Assembly (NCBI GenBank): GCA_963556695.1 | Contig: CAUWAG010000006.1 | Location: 4,712,001-4,776,000 of the forward strand | Source: Anthostomella pinea | Lineage: Eukaryota; Ascomycota; Sordariomycetes; Xylariales; Xylariaceae | DNA: 64,000 nt | Direction of reading: 5' to 3' | Shown here: one piece after another, positions 24,015 to 34,756 of the stretch | Layout of the letters: every line of letters begins with the position of its first letter | Position numbering within the stretch: position 1 is the first letter of the stretch | Notes under the pieces: model-generated | The model's input: only the letters and a program-made list of their open reading frames with translations | What the model was told of the DNA's origin: nothing | Database searches by the model: none | Program-made: the position numbers and the translations under genes

Positions 24015-24289
24015 ATGCGACGACGAGGGGAGGACGTTGGATTGAAGCTATCCCATATGTGTGGTCAGTCGAATTGAATGCTGTACCAATGGTAAGAAGC
24101 CTTCACCGTATTAGCACGACGGGCAGTGGTGGTTGTGAGGGCGAAGTCGGTGGGGTCAGGTACATTGAAACTTTGAAAGGGTACATTGGCCGTTGGTGGC
24201 TGTGGCTGGTTGACGGAAATCTATTAGCCGGAACGCAAAGTGGATCAGCGGGGGGTGGTTACTGCATGTTGAAGTGCTGGAAGTCGAAT

Positions 24290-25184
24290 TATATTTATTT
24301 TTTTAAATTATTATTATTATGAAGCCTTTATATTGATTATATATTGATTATTCTTATTCTTATATAGTCTTTCTAGTCTCTTTTATTCGATATTTAAATC
24401 TTTTAGTCTTCATGATGTATTTATTTATTTTTCTATCTTTGTTTTATTTTGTTTTTTTATTTTATAATATCTCACTTTTTATGGCCACTCTTTTTATTTT
24501 ATTTTATATATTTTATATGTTGGATCCATGCGATTCCAGCCTGCAAACCATCTATACCAGGACCCACATGTATGATTAGATAAGTGATTAGATACCGGAT
24601 TGCGAGGTCACTTAGCCAGACCTTCAGGTCCAGCTAGACCTCCCAATCCAACCATCAGCAACATCATGACCTTGACCCCATACTCGAGTATTATGATTGA
24701 TCGTTCAAGCCTGGTCCAACATTATAATCTATTTATCTTTTATGACCTGGTTAACTTTTATTTTATTTTATTTTGTACAGTATTGTTTTTATTTTATTAT
24801 ATTTCTTTTAAATATGAAATATATAGCTTTTTCTTTTGCTTTTTAATATAACAAGTTTATATAACACGATTTCTTTGATTTCTTTAATACTGGGCTAGTC
24901 TTGTGATAAAATATAATTGTGTCTTTTATTATAACATGCGACTTTTTAAAAAAATACAATGAGTTAGATTAGCTTTATCTTCTTTTATTACATATTTATC
25001 TTGAAATTCATGATTATGTTTTAATTAAAAATATAATAACGTTTACCAATAGTATGATTATTAGTAATGTCAAGAAATTATTATGTTTTTATTATTTTCC
25101 TTTTTTTGTTTTTTTTTCTTTAAAATATAAATCTTGCTTATCTTTATAAAATATAAACAATACAATAAACCAATAAATAGATTA
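24290..25184. other. Strongly AT-rich block
   Basis: Long T and A runs with ATTATT and TTTTATTT words fill the region on both sides of the solo LTR. No gene is visible. The sharp change to GC-rich sequence at about 25200 marks the 3' end of the helicase pseudogene. Confidence 0.7.
24518..24721 (+). repeat. Solo LTR, Copia-type, copy 1
   Basis: The 204-bp block begins TGTTGGATCC and ends TCCAACA, giving the inverted TGTTGGA/TCCAACA ends common in Copia LTRs. It is flanked on both sides by the 5-bp direct repeat TTATA (24513-24517 and 24722-24726), an integrase target-site duplication. A second, inverted copy lies at 43697-43879. No internal retroelement sequence lies next to it, so it is a solo LTR. 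Confidence 0.85.
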
Positions 25185-27260
25185 CTATGAATAGCATATT
25201 TCTTCTACTATGTAAGCCCATGCTGCTGCCCCGTTTGTTACGTCTTCCTCGTATACCTTCCGCGATCGCCCTACCCACTGTATATAGTCTCCTTCTTTCT
25301 CTGTATCTATTTCAAATCTTTTTTGAAGCAATTGCTTAATTGTTTTGCTTTTTGTCCCCAGTATCACCACCCGTAATATCTGATCTATCCACTTGTATGC
25401 TGCTTCTCTTTTTTGTTTTTCTCCCGTCCTTTCTTCTGTCTCTCCTTGCCTTGCCATTGTCCTTTCGCACCACCCTTGTGGCAGCCCACACTTCCAGCAG
25501 CAGCTGTATTCTCTGAATCGGACCTTTTGCCGCCACGCTACGTACTCCTGTATCCGCATTGTGCTGTATTCTCTTGCCGTGTGCTTGTACCGCTTTCGCT
25601 GCTTGTCTTGCCGTCCGTGATAATGCCATATAACGTAACATACTGCATACTTTCCTTCAATTTCTTGTAGCCAGTCGTGTAGCCATTGAACTCGTCGATA
25701 TTGTTCTTTTCGGTGCTCCTTAAGCCGGTTCGCCGGCTCCCTTTCCGGCTCCCTTTCCGGCTCCCCTTCCGGCTCTCTTTCCGGCTCCTCTTCTGTCTCC
25801 ACCCTTCCTTGAGAGATATCCCGGCTGCTGCTGCTGCCGCCGCCGCCGGTGCGCTGTCGGCAGCGGTCACACCACTCGCCACCCACCTCCTCACAGTCTT
25901 GTCCCACCCCGTCCATAAACACCCCCAGCACCACCCGCCGGCAGTCCGCCCCTTGCACGAACCACGCCATTGCCTGCCGGTTGAGCTGCTCCGCGTCATT
26001 GCTCTGCTCGTTGTGCCACCCTGCCCGTCCATCCGTCACGATGACTGACTCGACCACCTCGCCCGCCCGCCGCCCGCCTCGCCCCGTCTGCTGCACAAAG
26101 TCCACCAACCCGTACGGCTGCTCCGTATATATCACTGCCACGAGCCCCTGAATGTCTACCCCAGTCCCGAGCCCCGTCGTCGCCACTATTTAATGCGTCT
26201 CTCCTCTTCCTTCTGCCCACTCTTTTAGCACTGCTTTCCGTACTTCGTTGGCCATGCTGCTGTGATAGAATGCACACCTTAACTTCTCTGCCAGCGCCTT
26301 ATATTTGTTTTTTGATCAGCAATATACCACTCCTTTCTGTCCCGAACGCATCCCCTTCTCTATCCGCATGACCGTCCGGACCACCTCTTCTTCCACCATG
26401 CCCTTGCCCGCCTTGACCTCCGCCACCATCGCTTGCCGGAACCACCGTTCCAGCCGCACCGGCAGCGTTGCCGTTAGCAGTACTACCGGGCAGTCGAACC
26501 GGTACAGCCCTTGAAGCCCCGCTAGCTTAGCCCGGTACTCGGCGTCCATGATGATCTTGTGGCATTCGTCTATAAAGATCTGTCGCAGCAGACCCCGCGT
26601 CCGCAACCCGTCCGCGTATGTTATGAACTCGTTACTGCTAGCAACGTCCGCGCTGACCACCACCAGCCGTGCCTCTCGCTGGGGCTCGTCCCGCCCCGTC
26701 TGTGCGGCCGTCTGCCATCGCAGACTGTCTACCCCAAAGTCCCGTGCCCGCGCCACCAGATCGTCCATCAGCGCCACGAACGGCACCACCACCACTGTCG
26801 TCCCCGTCTTCTCCGTCACCGCCGGCAGCATGAAGAGAATGCTCTTTCCGCCACCCGTCGGCAGCACCACGATGAGTGCCTGTCCGTCCTTTATTGCCAT
26901 CACCTTTGCCATCGCCGCCCGCTGCTCCTCCGTCTTCCAGCGGGCGTTGATCCCTAGCAGTGTGCGCAGCCCGTCGTCTATCCCTGTCTCGCAGCTCCCG
27001 TTGCTGCTGCTATTGTTGATCTTGTCCCTGCCGTCTTTCCTCTCCGTAGCCCTCGGGCTGGGTCTGACGCTGCCCACCTTCTTTTTCTTGCTGCCTTTAC
27101 TATCTTTGTCATCGTCCCTGCCCCTGCTTGCTGCTTTGGCTTGTCTCTTCTTGTCCTTGCCAGCGCTCTTGTGATCATTGTCTCGGTCCTGATCGCCGCC
27201 GCCACTCGGTTGTAAGTACCCGTGCCATAGCCGGCTAATCTTCCGGTAGTTTGCTATCAT
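25185..27260 (-). pseudogene. RecQ-like DEAH/DECH helicase, GC-rich, with premature stops
   Basis: Motif I is VVLPTGGGKS, motif II IDECHK, motif III VVLLTATLP, then [12 protein letters not shown] and [11 protein letters not shown] (motifs V and VI). A Cys pair, WCDRC, and an E-P-E-R repeat region (12-bp repeats near 25728-25790) follow. The layout resembles fungal RecQ-type and telomere-linked helicases. Two stops interrupt the frame: TGA after GVVYC and TAA before [10 protein letters not shown]. Both would be sense codons after one T-to-C change. The frame is otherwise open, so inactivation looks recent. A function in telomere-proximal DNA is inferred from the family only. Confidence 0.75.
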
Positions 27261-27329
27261 CTGCGGCTGCAGCTGCCCCGGGAATCGTACATCAAGCGCG
27301 TAATGCTGCCGTGCTATTGCGCTGCTGTG

Positions 27330-27835
27330 CGTTGCCTACAGATCCCAGATAGACTCTGTCTTTTGTTGCTCCCGTGTCTCGCCTGTCGCTGGATCTTCAT
27401 GTCTCGGCCCCCCACCGCCTCCAATGTCATCCTGTTCGGCTGTCCCGATATCTACCTCGAGCTGTCGTACCACCAGACCCCGGATCTTCCGCCCCAGCTC
27501 GATTGTCACGTGTCGATAGTCTGCCACCGTCAGCTCCACCCCGATATGTTGCCCTGTCAACGCCGCCAGCTGCTTGCTTAGCTCTGCCGTCTCCCACCGG
27601 CCCTTCTGTCCGTCCTTCCATAGCCACTCGTCCAGAGTGACTAACAGCGCTTGTCCACCTACCGCCCCGCCCGCCTGCGTGTACAGCATCTTCTCGAACG
27701 GCAGCACCTACGCCACTTACGCCACCATGCGCCCAATGCCCCGGATCGCCTTGTTCTTGTCCCGATCTGTCATGAGCAGCACGTCCCCGTCGAACATAAA
27801 TACGTTCTGCAGCAGCTGCTGCGTGTCGCAGTGCC
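27330..27835 (-). pseudogene. N-terminal region of the RecQ-like helicase gene
   Basis: The reading contains [24 protein letters not shown], then LPFEKMLYTQAGG, and ELTVADYRHVTIELGRKIRG. An RHV/RHI-type block of this kind precedes the helicase core in large fungal RecQ-like proteins. A TAA lies just after GRMVA. It is on the same strand and equally GC-rich, so I treat it as the upstream part of the same gene. A frame change lies between it and the core. Confidence 0.55.
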
Positions 27836-28091
27836 GCATTGTCATGATGTCCGGCCAGCGCCCCGGTTGCCCTCCCCAGATGTGCGTGCACACCAGAAGC
27901 GCCTACCGGAAATCTTGTGTAGCCTGGCATCCCGGCTGCTTCCCTCCCTAACCCCAAGCTTCCTCCTAACCCTAACTGACAAAGAAAGCCCCCTTCTAAT
28001 GATCGCAGCGACATGCAGACAGCACGGCCAGATTCGCCGTCTCGTCTTCTCTAAATACCCGTTCACGCCGACCGAATTTTTGCCCGGGAAC

Positions 28092-28183
28092 CAAATCAAC
28101 TCTACCCCCTTTGTCACTGTGCACGCGCCAGCCTGCGCCGCGTGCGGGTCCGTGCGCAAATCAACTCTAGTAGAGTTGATTTG
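28092..28183. repeat. Inverted repeat around CAAATCAACTCTA
   Basis: The 13-mer CAAATCAACTCTA occurs at 28092-28104. At 28157-28183 it forms a perfect palindrome with its complement around one central G (13-bp arms). The block sits between the helicase and Copia remnants. Confidence 0.7.
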
Positions 28184-28199
28184 GGAATAATGCCTAGGG

Positions 28200-29470
28200 A
28201 TATCAACAATGTCTTCTGGCTTCAGGTTGATCTCTGTGATCATCCTGATTGTCATCCGCAGTCTTTCAGTGCTTGGATGACACAGTCGTTGGTGCCAGAG
28301 GATGAGCTTTTGAAGTAGTTCATCTGTCATTTGATAAGTTGTGCCAGAGAGCGAGGTCAGGAGCACCTTGCGTAGCTCCTCATTCTCACATTCGCCCTCT
28401 GGCGCGTACCCTCATTGTGATCTGCCTAGATCAGGCTCTCTCTGACCCCATTTCCAGATAAGAAAACCTCTCTTTGGCACATTGAGCTCAGTAGACCAGT
28501 TGCCGTCCCGATCTTTGAGCAGGTTGCCTTCAAGATAGCCCCCGTGCTGGTAGAAGAGATCTCCTGACCAGGTCTTGATTGGGAAGTCTCTTATATACAA
28601 AGCCCACCGCAATCTTGCGTTGAGTGCTTCGCCCTCTAGTGATTGTACTTATTGGACAGCAGTGCACATATGGGTGGCATACACAATGCCTCCTCCTGTC
28701 TGTACAGGAAACGGCTTGTTCCTAAGATTCATAAGGGTTTTGGGCTCAAAGTCAGTAAGCTCGTTCATGATGTGAACGTCTGATCCGCTGTCCCATAGCA
28801 AGAGCTGGCGAGGGGACATTGCCTTGCTGCTAAATGCATAATTGGCACATGCAACAGCCACTCCTGGCATTGCTGAAGAGATCTGGCCCCATTGCGGCAC
28901 TCTCTCTCTGGTTTGTGGGAACGCCTTCTCCCTAGGGTATGGGAAGCAGTTGACAAGGCTGCTACTAAGGTCTGCCAGCGTGGCCTTAACCTTAGTTAAA
29001 ATCCAGGCAAATCTGCTATTGTACTTCTGGTCAGGTGTGCTGTAACACTCCTGATCAGCGAGAGCCCTGGCACATATCTCTTCATTATACCACTTCTGGA
29101 GGTCGATCATGGCGCTGCCTCCCGTGACAGAGTTATTCCAGCCGTTCCTTGGAGCGCCAGCAAACTCTTCAAGCCCTGCTGGCGGTTGCGGCTGTAATTA
29201 TGAAACATGGTGGGAGGCTCTTTGTGAGTCTCCTGCTCCCTTGTCATCATGATTGCTGCCCCTGTGTGCAGCGTTATTGTTGGCCTTCTGTTTGTTAAGG
29301 CAGTTCCTGGCAATATGGCCCGTTTCATTGTAGTTGTAGCAACGTATACCACTCTGGTTGCTGTGATCAGACTGCTGAGGGCGTCTGCCGCGGCCTCTGC
29401 CCCTGTCTCTGCCGTTCCCGCGGCCCCTATTTGAAGGGTTGTAGCCGTTCTGGCGCCAAGAAAAATAATT
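28200..29470 (-). mobile_element. Ty1/Copia fragment: zinc knuckle, protease, pre-integrase
   Basis: Reading minus, RQNGYNPSNRGRGN leads into a knuckle, RCYNYNETGHIARNC, in which the second Cys has become Tyr. Next come the protease block LLLWDSGSDVHIMNELTDF and a pre-integrase domain with LILWHQRLCHPSTERLRMTIR. Integrase catalysis, RT and LTRs are missing. Stops interrupt the spacer after the knuckle. The 5' edge of the fragment abuts a 33-bp sequence shared with the start of LINE 1. Confidence 0.82.
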
Positions 29471-29609
29471 TTAAAAAGAAGGTCCAATACTGACATAGGC
29501 GAGTAAGTTTAGATACTTAGCTTAACACGAGAAGATCAGTGGTCTTATGAACCAGCGAGTCTTCTTGAGAAAGAATAATGATTACCTTAAGAACCACTAT
29601 CGAACTTTG

Positions 29610-31489
29610 ACAGTGTCACGACGTTCCCGCGCCCGTCTGCAACGACCTGCGACAGTGGCGTCTGGCCGCCCTTGTCTCTGGTCTTGCACTCGCCGCCCTT
29701 CTCCAGCTGCTTGACAACATCCACGTGCCCCTATTCGGCGGCCCACGACAGCGGCGTCTGGCCGTGATTACTGTCTTTGGCCTCGTAGTCGGCGCCCTTC
29801 TCGAGCAGTTGCTTGACAACATTCACGTGCCCAATGAACTGGTGTTTGAGCCGTGATAGCCTTAAGCTCTGTTCCGTACTCGAGTTGTACAGAAACATCG
29901 TTCTGATCTGGCCAATAGTGATGTTGCCGTAATAACGATTTTACAGCATCTCGATGGCCATTAACCATGGCAGCAAAGAATAGAAATTTATATCGACCGC
30001 CTTGTATATGGGTCTTTGGATTATGGTCGAGGCTTGTCGCTATCAGGCTTGAAAAATTGTTTTCTGCCAGGATGTACAGTATGTGGATAGCTGGATCATA
30101 TCGGTGGGTGTTATACCTTGCGAGTGCATTGCTGAGCGTCACCCAGTTTGGAAGATCAAACGCTTTTAGGAAATCTCTTTGTGGCAGTCGAGTGCCGGCG
30201 GTATTGGCGTGGTAAAGCACGTGATGGATGGCGTATGTCAAGAATGGAAACGAGGTTGATAGTTGTTCACGTAGAGTTTTTGCTTCATCAAAAGATGCTT
30301 TCGGGAGTTCTTGGTCGGAAGGTATAAGACCAGATATGTCCAGCTGGTTGTAGGCCTCGCAGCATTGCTTGAGTCGATTTTAGGACAGACTCTCGAAATT
30401 ATCCCCAAGATCGGGCCATAGATCACGGAGACCGTTGTCCTTGAGTAGAAAATCTCAGACGGATTCGTGGATGAATTGAACAGTTCTGGCTTTTGACTTG
30501 GTGACTTCGGCAAGGCCCTTGGAAGAACTTAATACAATTCAATTCATATCATCTGCAGCGGTTTCTTCAGGATCCCATTTTGACAGCCTGCTTGCATCCA
30601 ATCCAGACACGACCACAAAATAAAACTCCTCAAGCCGAAGCGGTCGTTTCGCAAAGAGTATCCATTGGACGCATAGTAATAGATCGGCCAGGTTATGGCT
30701 ATCTTGGGTCAGAATATCCTTGAATAAGTCGCTCAGTTTAGGGGGTATTTCTCTTAGCCTCTTCTTAACCACGAATAGACGGCCTCGTTTGAACTCATCA
30801 TTTAGGATGTTCACAACCAAGACCACCCACATGAACACGCCAGAGGCTTTCTGTAATACCTCGCCACTAATCTCTTCGATGCGCTTCTTTGGCCCGACTC
30901 GTAGCTTGCTCCTCATGTACTTCTCCAGATCGTGTCCATGGCCAGGCTGGTCCTCAAGGGTCAATTTGATGCCGTTCTCGATATAAATATAGGGGTAGTG
31001 GCGGCTAGAAAAACAAACGAGAAATTTGATTCCCTGACCAATAGCGTACTCTCCGATACCTTCAAAGTAGGTGATCATGTCCTGGACCTGGTGCTGATCA
31101 CATTCATCGAGGGCATCTATAAAGCAAGTTAAACGACGCTGACCAAGTCTGGATATTGCCACAGAGAAGGCGTCCCGGAGCACGTCAATGTTACCGATAC
31201 GGCTGACCTTCAGATTGTCAAGTACGACTTGAAGATCCGAAAACCTCTCCACGAGTTGAACCAGAAGGGATCGTTGCATTCCTGCTGTTGATGTTTTAAG
31301 CTCGTCTCCTCTCGCATTGAAGAAGAAAGAGATGGTAGCATCGTTATTTGTGTTCTTCTTTGTATGCAAGTATAAGAACTTTATTAAGATTGATTTCCCG
31401 GCCCCAGGCTTTTCGCTGATCCATAAGAAGCCATGATGTTGAGCGAATTGGTCCGGGTCGGTCCAATCCATTGGAACGTCATCTTCCAT
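29610..31489 (-). pseudogene. NACHT-ankyrin NLR-like protein, with premature stops
   Basis: The NACHT domain is clear: GFLWISEKPGAGKSILIKFLY (Walker A), RLTCFIDALDECD (Walker B), FLVCFSSRHYPYI, then a winged-helix-like region with FIHESV.DFLLKD. The C terminus has ankyrin units such as [20 protein letters not shown] and QTPLSWAAE. Fungal NLRs of this type act in self/non-self recognition. Stops lie after MN (about 30539), in ESV*DFLLK, after FESLS, and in an ankyrin unit. Each is one C-to-T step from CGA, CAA or CAG. The usual N-terminal effector domain is absent upstream of 31489. The tandem ankyrin units are strongly alike at the DNA level. Confidence 0.85.
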
Positions 31490-31499
31490 GATGTGTTAA

Positions 31500-32480
31500 A
31501 TAGCGCGCAAGCCACCGTGGCGTTCAGGGAGGTGGCAGTGCACCAACAAGGCTAATAGGAGCATTTTTGGGCCACTTAGCCCACAGCAGGATTTTAAAAG
31601 CGTAAGAAATAGGAGGGGATGGAACCTCGGCCAGAATGAATCCCGCCATTAGGCAGCAATGTGAGGTATGGGTCGAAACTTGCAGTTTTCACTGTAACAT
31701 CGGCATTAGCGGTGCATGTTGCTATGCCGCATCACTTCTATGCGCCTGTAAAGTTGCAGTTCCACAGCAGAAAACGTGCCAATGACTTGGCAAGACGATT
31801 GGACATCTCGTGGTTCTCGAAGCTACAGAGTGTTGCAGCCTCGTTTTCCAATCTCCATCACGACGACCACAATCGCAACCACAAGCATCAAAATTGACGT
31901 ATTGCAAGCAAACACAAGCACACACACATACGAGCGACCAATGAGTCGCTGTCACGCTTTGCTCTCATCTTCCCGAGAAGAAGCTAACTCCCAACTGATC
32001 GAAGACTGGCTCTAAATGTCAAATATGATCATAGCAGAAATGCTAGAAGATCCAATTTTGCCCTCGTTCAACACTAAACAGTCCTCGACGTGGATCGCGA
32101 CAACCAGGCACCTGGCCGCGAGCGCAAAACCCTGACGCATCGGCACGTCAATCGAAAGCGCGCTGCCGTCCAGATGTCCTCTCTTCCGTCTAAAGGTCGC
32201 ACTCCGAGCCCAACCAAGCGGCGTCGCATGCAAGAAGCTGAGTCCAAAGAGGGTGAGGGATCAGGTGGAGGTGATAGTAGTGGTGGACAAAGACGCGATT
32301 CTGACAACCACGACGACGGCGCGACTCTCTGAGCGAACCGACTCCTCCCCGAACGAACCAGGTCCGACCTGCTACACACACCGACAGCGTCCGGCAAGGC
32401 CTCGGCTAGTGTCAGCAATAGCAGAGATAAGGACACGCTCTCGGGCATTTATAGATTTGGACTTTTCGTATTTGGCTTAG
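31500..32480 (+). other. Possible N-terminal remnant of an unknown fungal protein
   Basis: Plus-strand ORF pieces include SQLIEDWL (about 31990), then a Ser/Pro/Lys-rich segment PSPTKRRRMQEAESKEGEG (about 32200) and a Ser-rich stretch. The pattern recalls the N-terminal part of fungal PD-(D/E)XK-nuclease-like proteins, but no catalytic region follows. I would not name a function. Confidence 0.25.
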
Positions 32481-32639
32481 AGTTTCTTAAGAAGAGCCTC
32501 ATCACGCCCCCTTTAGGGAATATCAAATCAACCTTGACCTCAAATTGACTTAGCCTGTTTAGGAGCTAGCATTGGTTCTATCATGCTCCATAAAAGTTAT
32601 AATCGCCTGTTTTGCGAGGCTGCACGCATCTTTCACAGC

Positions 32640-32988
32640 CATGTCGCAGCTTACCTACTGATGTTTAGCTTCTCGTCATGGGGGTGCCAGATCACCTTCT
32701 TACCTCGGTGAAATAAGCATCACTTGAGCGGGAGGCAAAATGATCGCTATTGATGGGAAGTGACAACGTGTAGTTTGGTTCTTGTACCTAACTGAAGTAA
32801 GCAAAGGTTCATTAAACAAGGGGTAGGTACTTACATTTCTCTGGAAAGCAATCAGCTCCTCAGTAGTCTTGGGGAATCCATACACAACAGTCCATCGAGT
32901 GGCATCGAGCTCTTCTACCAGTAGGTCTACTAAGAGGCTCAGTGGCACATCAATACCAGCCGCAAGGCAGTCCCTGAGGATCCCAGCA
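32640..32988 (-). pseudogene. 3' half of an HD/adenylate-kinase-like gene split by LINE 2
   Basis: Reading minus from the LINE junction: AGILRDCLAAGIDVPLSLLVDLL, then WTVVYGFPKTTEELIAFQRN, and a GTAAGT donor. After a short intron comes VQEPNYTLSLPINSDHF. The D/YGFP...F block is the adenylate/UMP-CMP kinase lid-proximal signature. The reading frame continues exactly from the 5' half at 38652 once the LINE and one copy of its duplication are removed. Confidence 0.7.
32975..32988. repeat. LINE 2 target-site duplication, left copy
   Basis: TGAGGATCCCAGCA; the identical sequence follows the LINE tail at 38639-38652. Confidence 0.92.
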
Positions 32989-33178
32989 CGCCGTGCGACC
33001 GTGGTACCTGCCAGCGCACCTGACCTACAGCCATTTCAAACACACTCTTACCAAAAACAACTATTTTTCTTGGCGCCCCGCTGTTAGGGCGCAACCTCTA
33101 TATCTGCACTAAAACAGGCATTTATTTCAGTACCTGACTATCCTTGCCAAGGCGCAGAATTTTTTTCTCACAAGCTGG

Positions 33179-34756
33179 ATGGCACCCCTTCACGATAGGC
33201 CCCCAAATACGCCAGTGGCCGTCCCAAAGACGACTACTGGCAGCGTGCTCAAATCACCGGTCCCTAAAAGAACATATGGCCCGGCAACCCCAAGCAAGCT
33301 CCGCCAGGCACTGCTCGACGACATCAACAGCAGCCCGTCACAGGTCTCTGAGGCTGACTTCACCATTGTTTCCCCTCTGAAAGGAAAATCCCGAAATATT
33401 AATACTAGCAGCATCATTGATATGGAAGTACCTCAATCAAACGAAATCTCTACAGACCAAGCTATTGGAGGCGATACAGGGAACAAGGTCTCTTCCTCAA
33501 AGTGCCAGGACCAAGTTGCCAAAATACTGGCTAAAGACAAGCATCTCTATGAAGCCAGGATGACAATGTTTCAGGAGTGTGCTGCAGCAGTCGATAAGAC
33601 ACTGGAAAAAGCTGGAACCGAACTATACTCTCATGCCAAGGAGTTCAGCACTTTCTTTTCCAAATGCCTGAATGAGTGGCTGGAAACCCGAGATCTGCCC
33701 AAAAGAAAGACCACTCCTGGCGGGATAGGGACAGGGAAGCCCATCATGACCTTTGCCCAAGCTGTCTCCTCTGGCCAACGACAGCATCCATGGACAGTCA
33801 ACATTACCATGAAGAAAACGCAGCCTGGCACCCTTATCACTGCCAATCAACTGAAGAAGAAGCAGGATGATCTCCGGGTCTTTGTCCGCATGGATAATAG
33901 CCATCTAGAGCCTTATGGAATCAAGTCTACACTGAACAGAAGACTCAAGCTCCACCCCCAGGAGCTTAGAGAAGTGACACGGTGTCTTTCTGGATTTACC
34001 TTACACCCAAGGGACAAGCCAACTCAGGCTAAGCTTCTGGCTTTCCAAGAAGAAATTGCCGACATTCTCAAGGCACAAAAGATTGAGACCCACACAGTCT
34101 GGCATCATTACAAGGTCAATAAATGCCCAAAAAAGGTCATCAGTACAGAAGGGTTCACAATCGATATTACCGACACTGTTGTTGCTGATGAAGTTGAAGC
34201 ACAAACAGGCGACAGACCTCTGAGGTGCATACTCTCAAAGAACACAATTGATTCTGATCCAGAAACCACGTGGATAATCTCTCTGCCCAGTGCAGCAAGG
34301 AAACCATTCACGCTTTTTGCCCACTCAATGACCTCAAGGCATATTCAACACACCCCCAAGGTTCACCAGTGTGCAAGCTGCTTCAGATACCATGGTAGGA
34401 ATTACCGATGCGAAAAGCAAGTATGTGCACACTGCGCCAACACAGTACACCAGGGAGAGTGCGAAAAACCAATCCTAAAGTGTGTCAACTGCAAAGGACC
34501 TCATGCTGCCAATTTCAACAAATGCCCTGCCCGCCCCAAGATTGTGAAAGGTACCATCCATAAGCACACATGGGAGCAAATCCAGGAAATAAGGCTAGCC
34601 GGAGAAAGAGCCAGATCCAAGGCCTTCAACGAAGCAGGCAGAAACCAAGCTGGGTCCACACCCAGCAACAATAACAAAGACACCACAATGCAAATCGACA
34701 CAACAGATACAACTCATCCCAGAGATGCCGATACCATTATTGTCAGTCAATGTTAG
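33179..34756 (+). CDS. LINE 2 ORF1 protein with zinc knuckles
   Basis: The ORF encodes 525 residues, uninterrupted. The N-terminal third is low-complexity. A coiled/basic region follows (KAGTELYSHAKEFSTFFSK). The C-terminal part has CCHC-type knuckles: CASCFRYHGRNYRC, CAHCANTVHQGEC and CVNCKGPHAANFNKCPARP. The role is binding of the element's own RNA. The start ATG at 33179 follows the 5' UTR with its CTTGGCGCC box; a downstream Met is possible. It overlaps ORF2 by a few bases. Confidence 0.85.
   Translation: MAPLHDRPPNTPVAVPKTTTGSVLKSPVPKRTYGPATPSKLRQALLDDINSSPSQVSEADFTIVSPLKGKSRNINTSSIIDMEVPQSNEISTDQAIGGDTGNKVSSSKCQDQVAKILAKDKHLYEARMTMFQECAAAVDKTLEKAGTELYSHAKEFSTFFSKCLNEWLETRDLPKRKTTPGGIGTGKPIMTFAQAVSSGQRQHPWTVNITMKKTQPGTLITANQLKKKQDDLRVFVRMDNSHLEPYGIKSTLNRRLKLHPQELREVTRCLSGFTLHPRDKPTQAKLLAFQEEIADILKAQKIETHTVWHHYKVNKCPKKVISTEGFTIDITDTVVADEVEAQTGDRPLRCILSKNTIDSDPETTWIISLPSAARKPFTLFAHSMTSRHIQHTPKVHQCASCFRYHGRNYRCEKQVCAHCANTVHQGECEKPILKCVNCKGPHAANFNKCPARPKIVKGTIHKHTWEQIQEIRLAGERARSKAFNEAGRNQAGSTPSNNNKDTTMQIDTTDTTHPRDADTIIVSQC

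Noticed and set aside
25686..26151. Long plus-strand ORFs in the helicase region
   Set aside because: They are antisense shadows of a GC-rich gene whose minus frame carries all helicase motifs.
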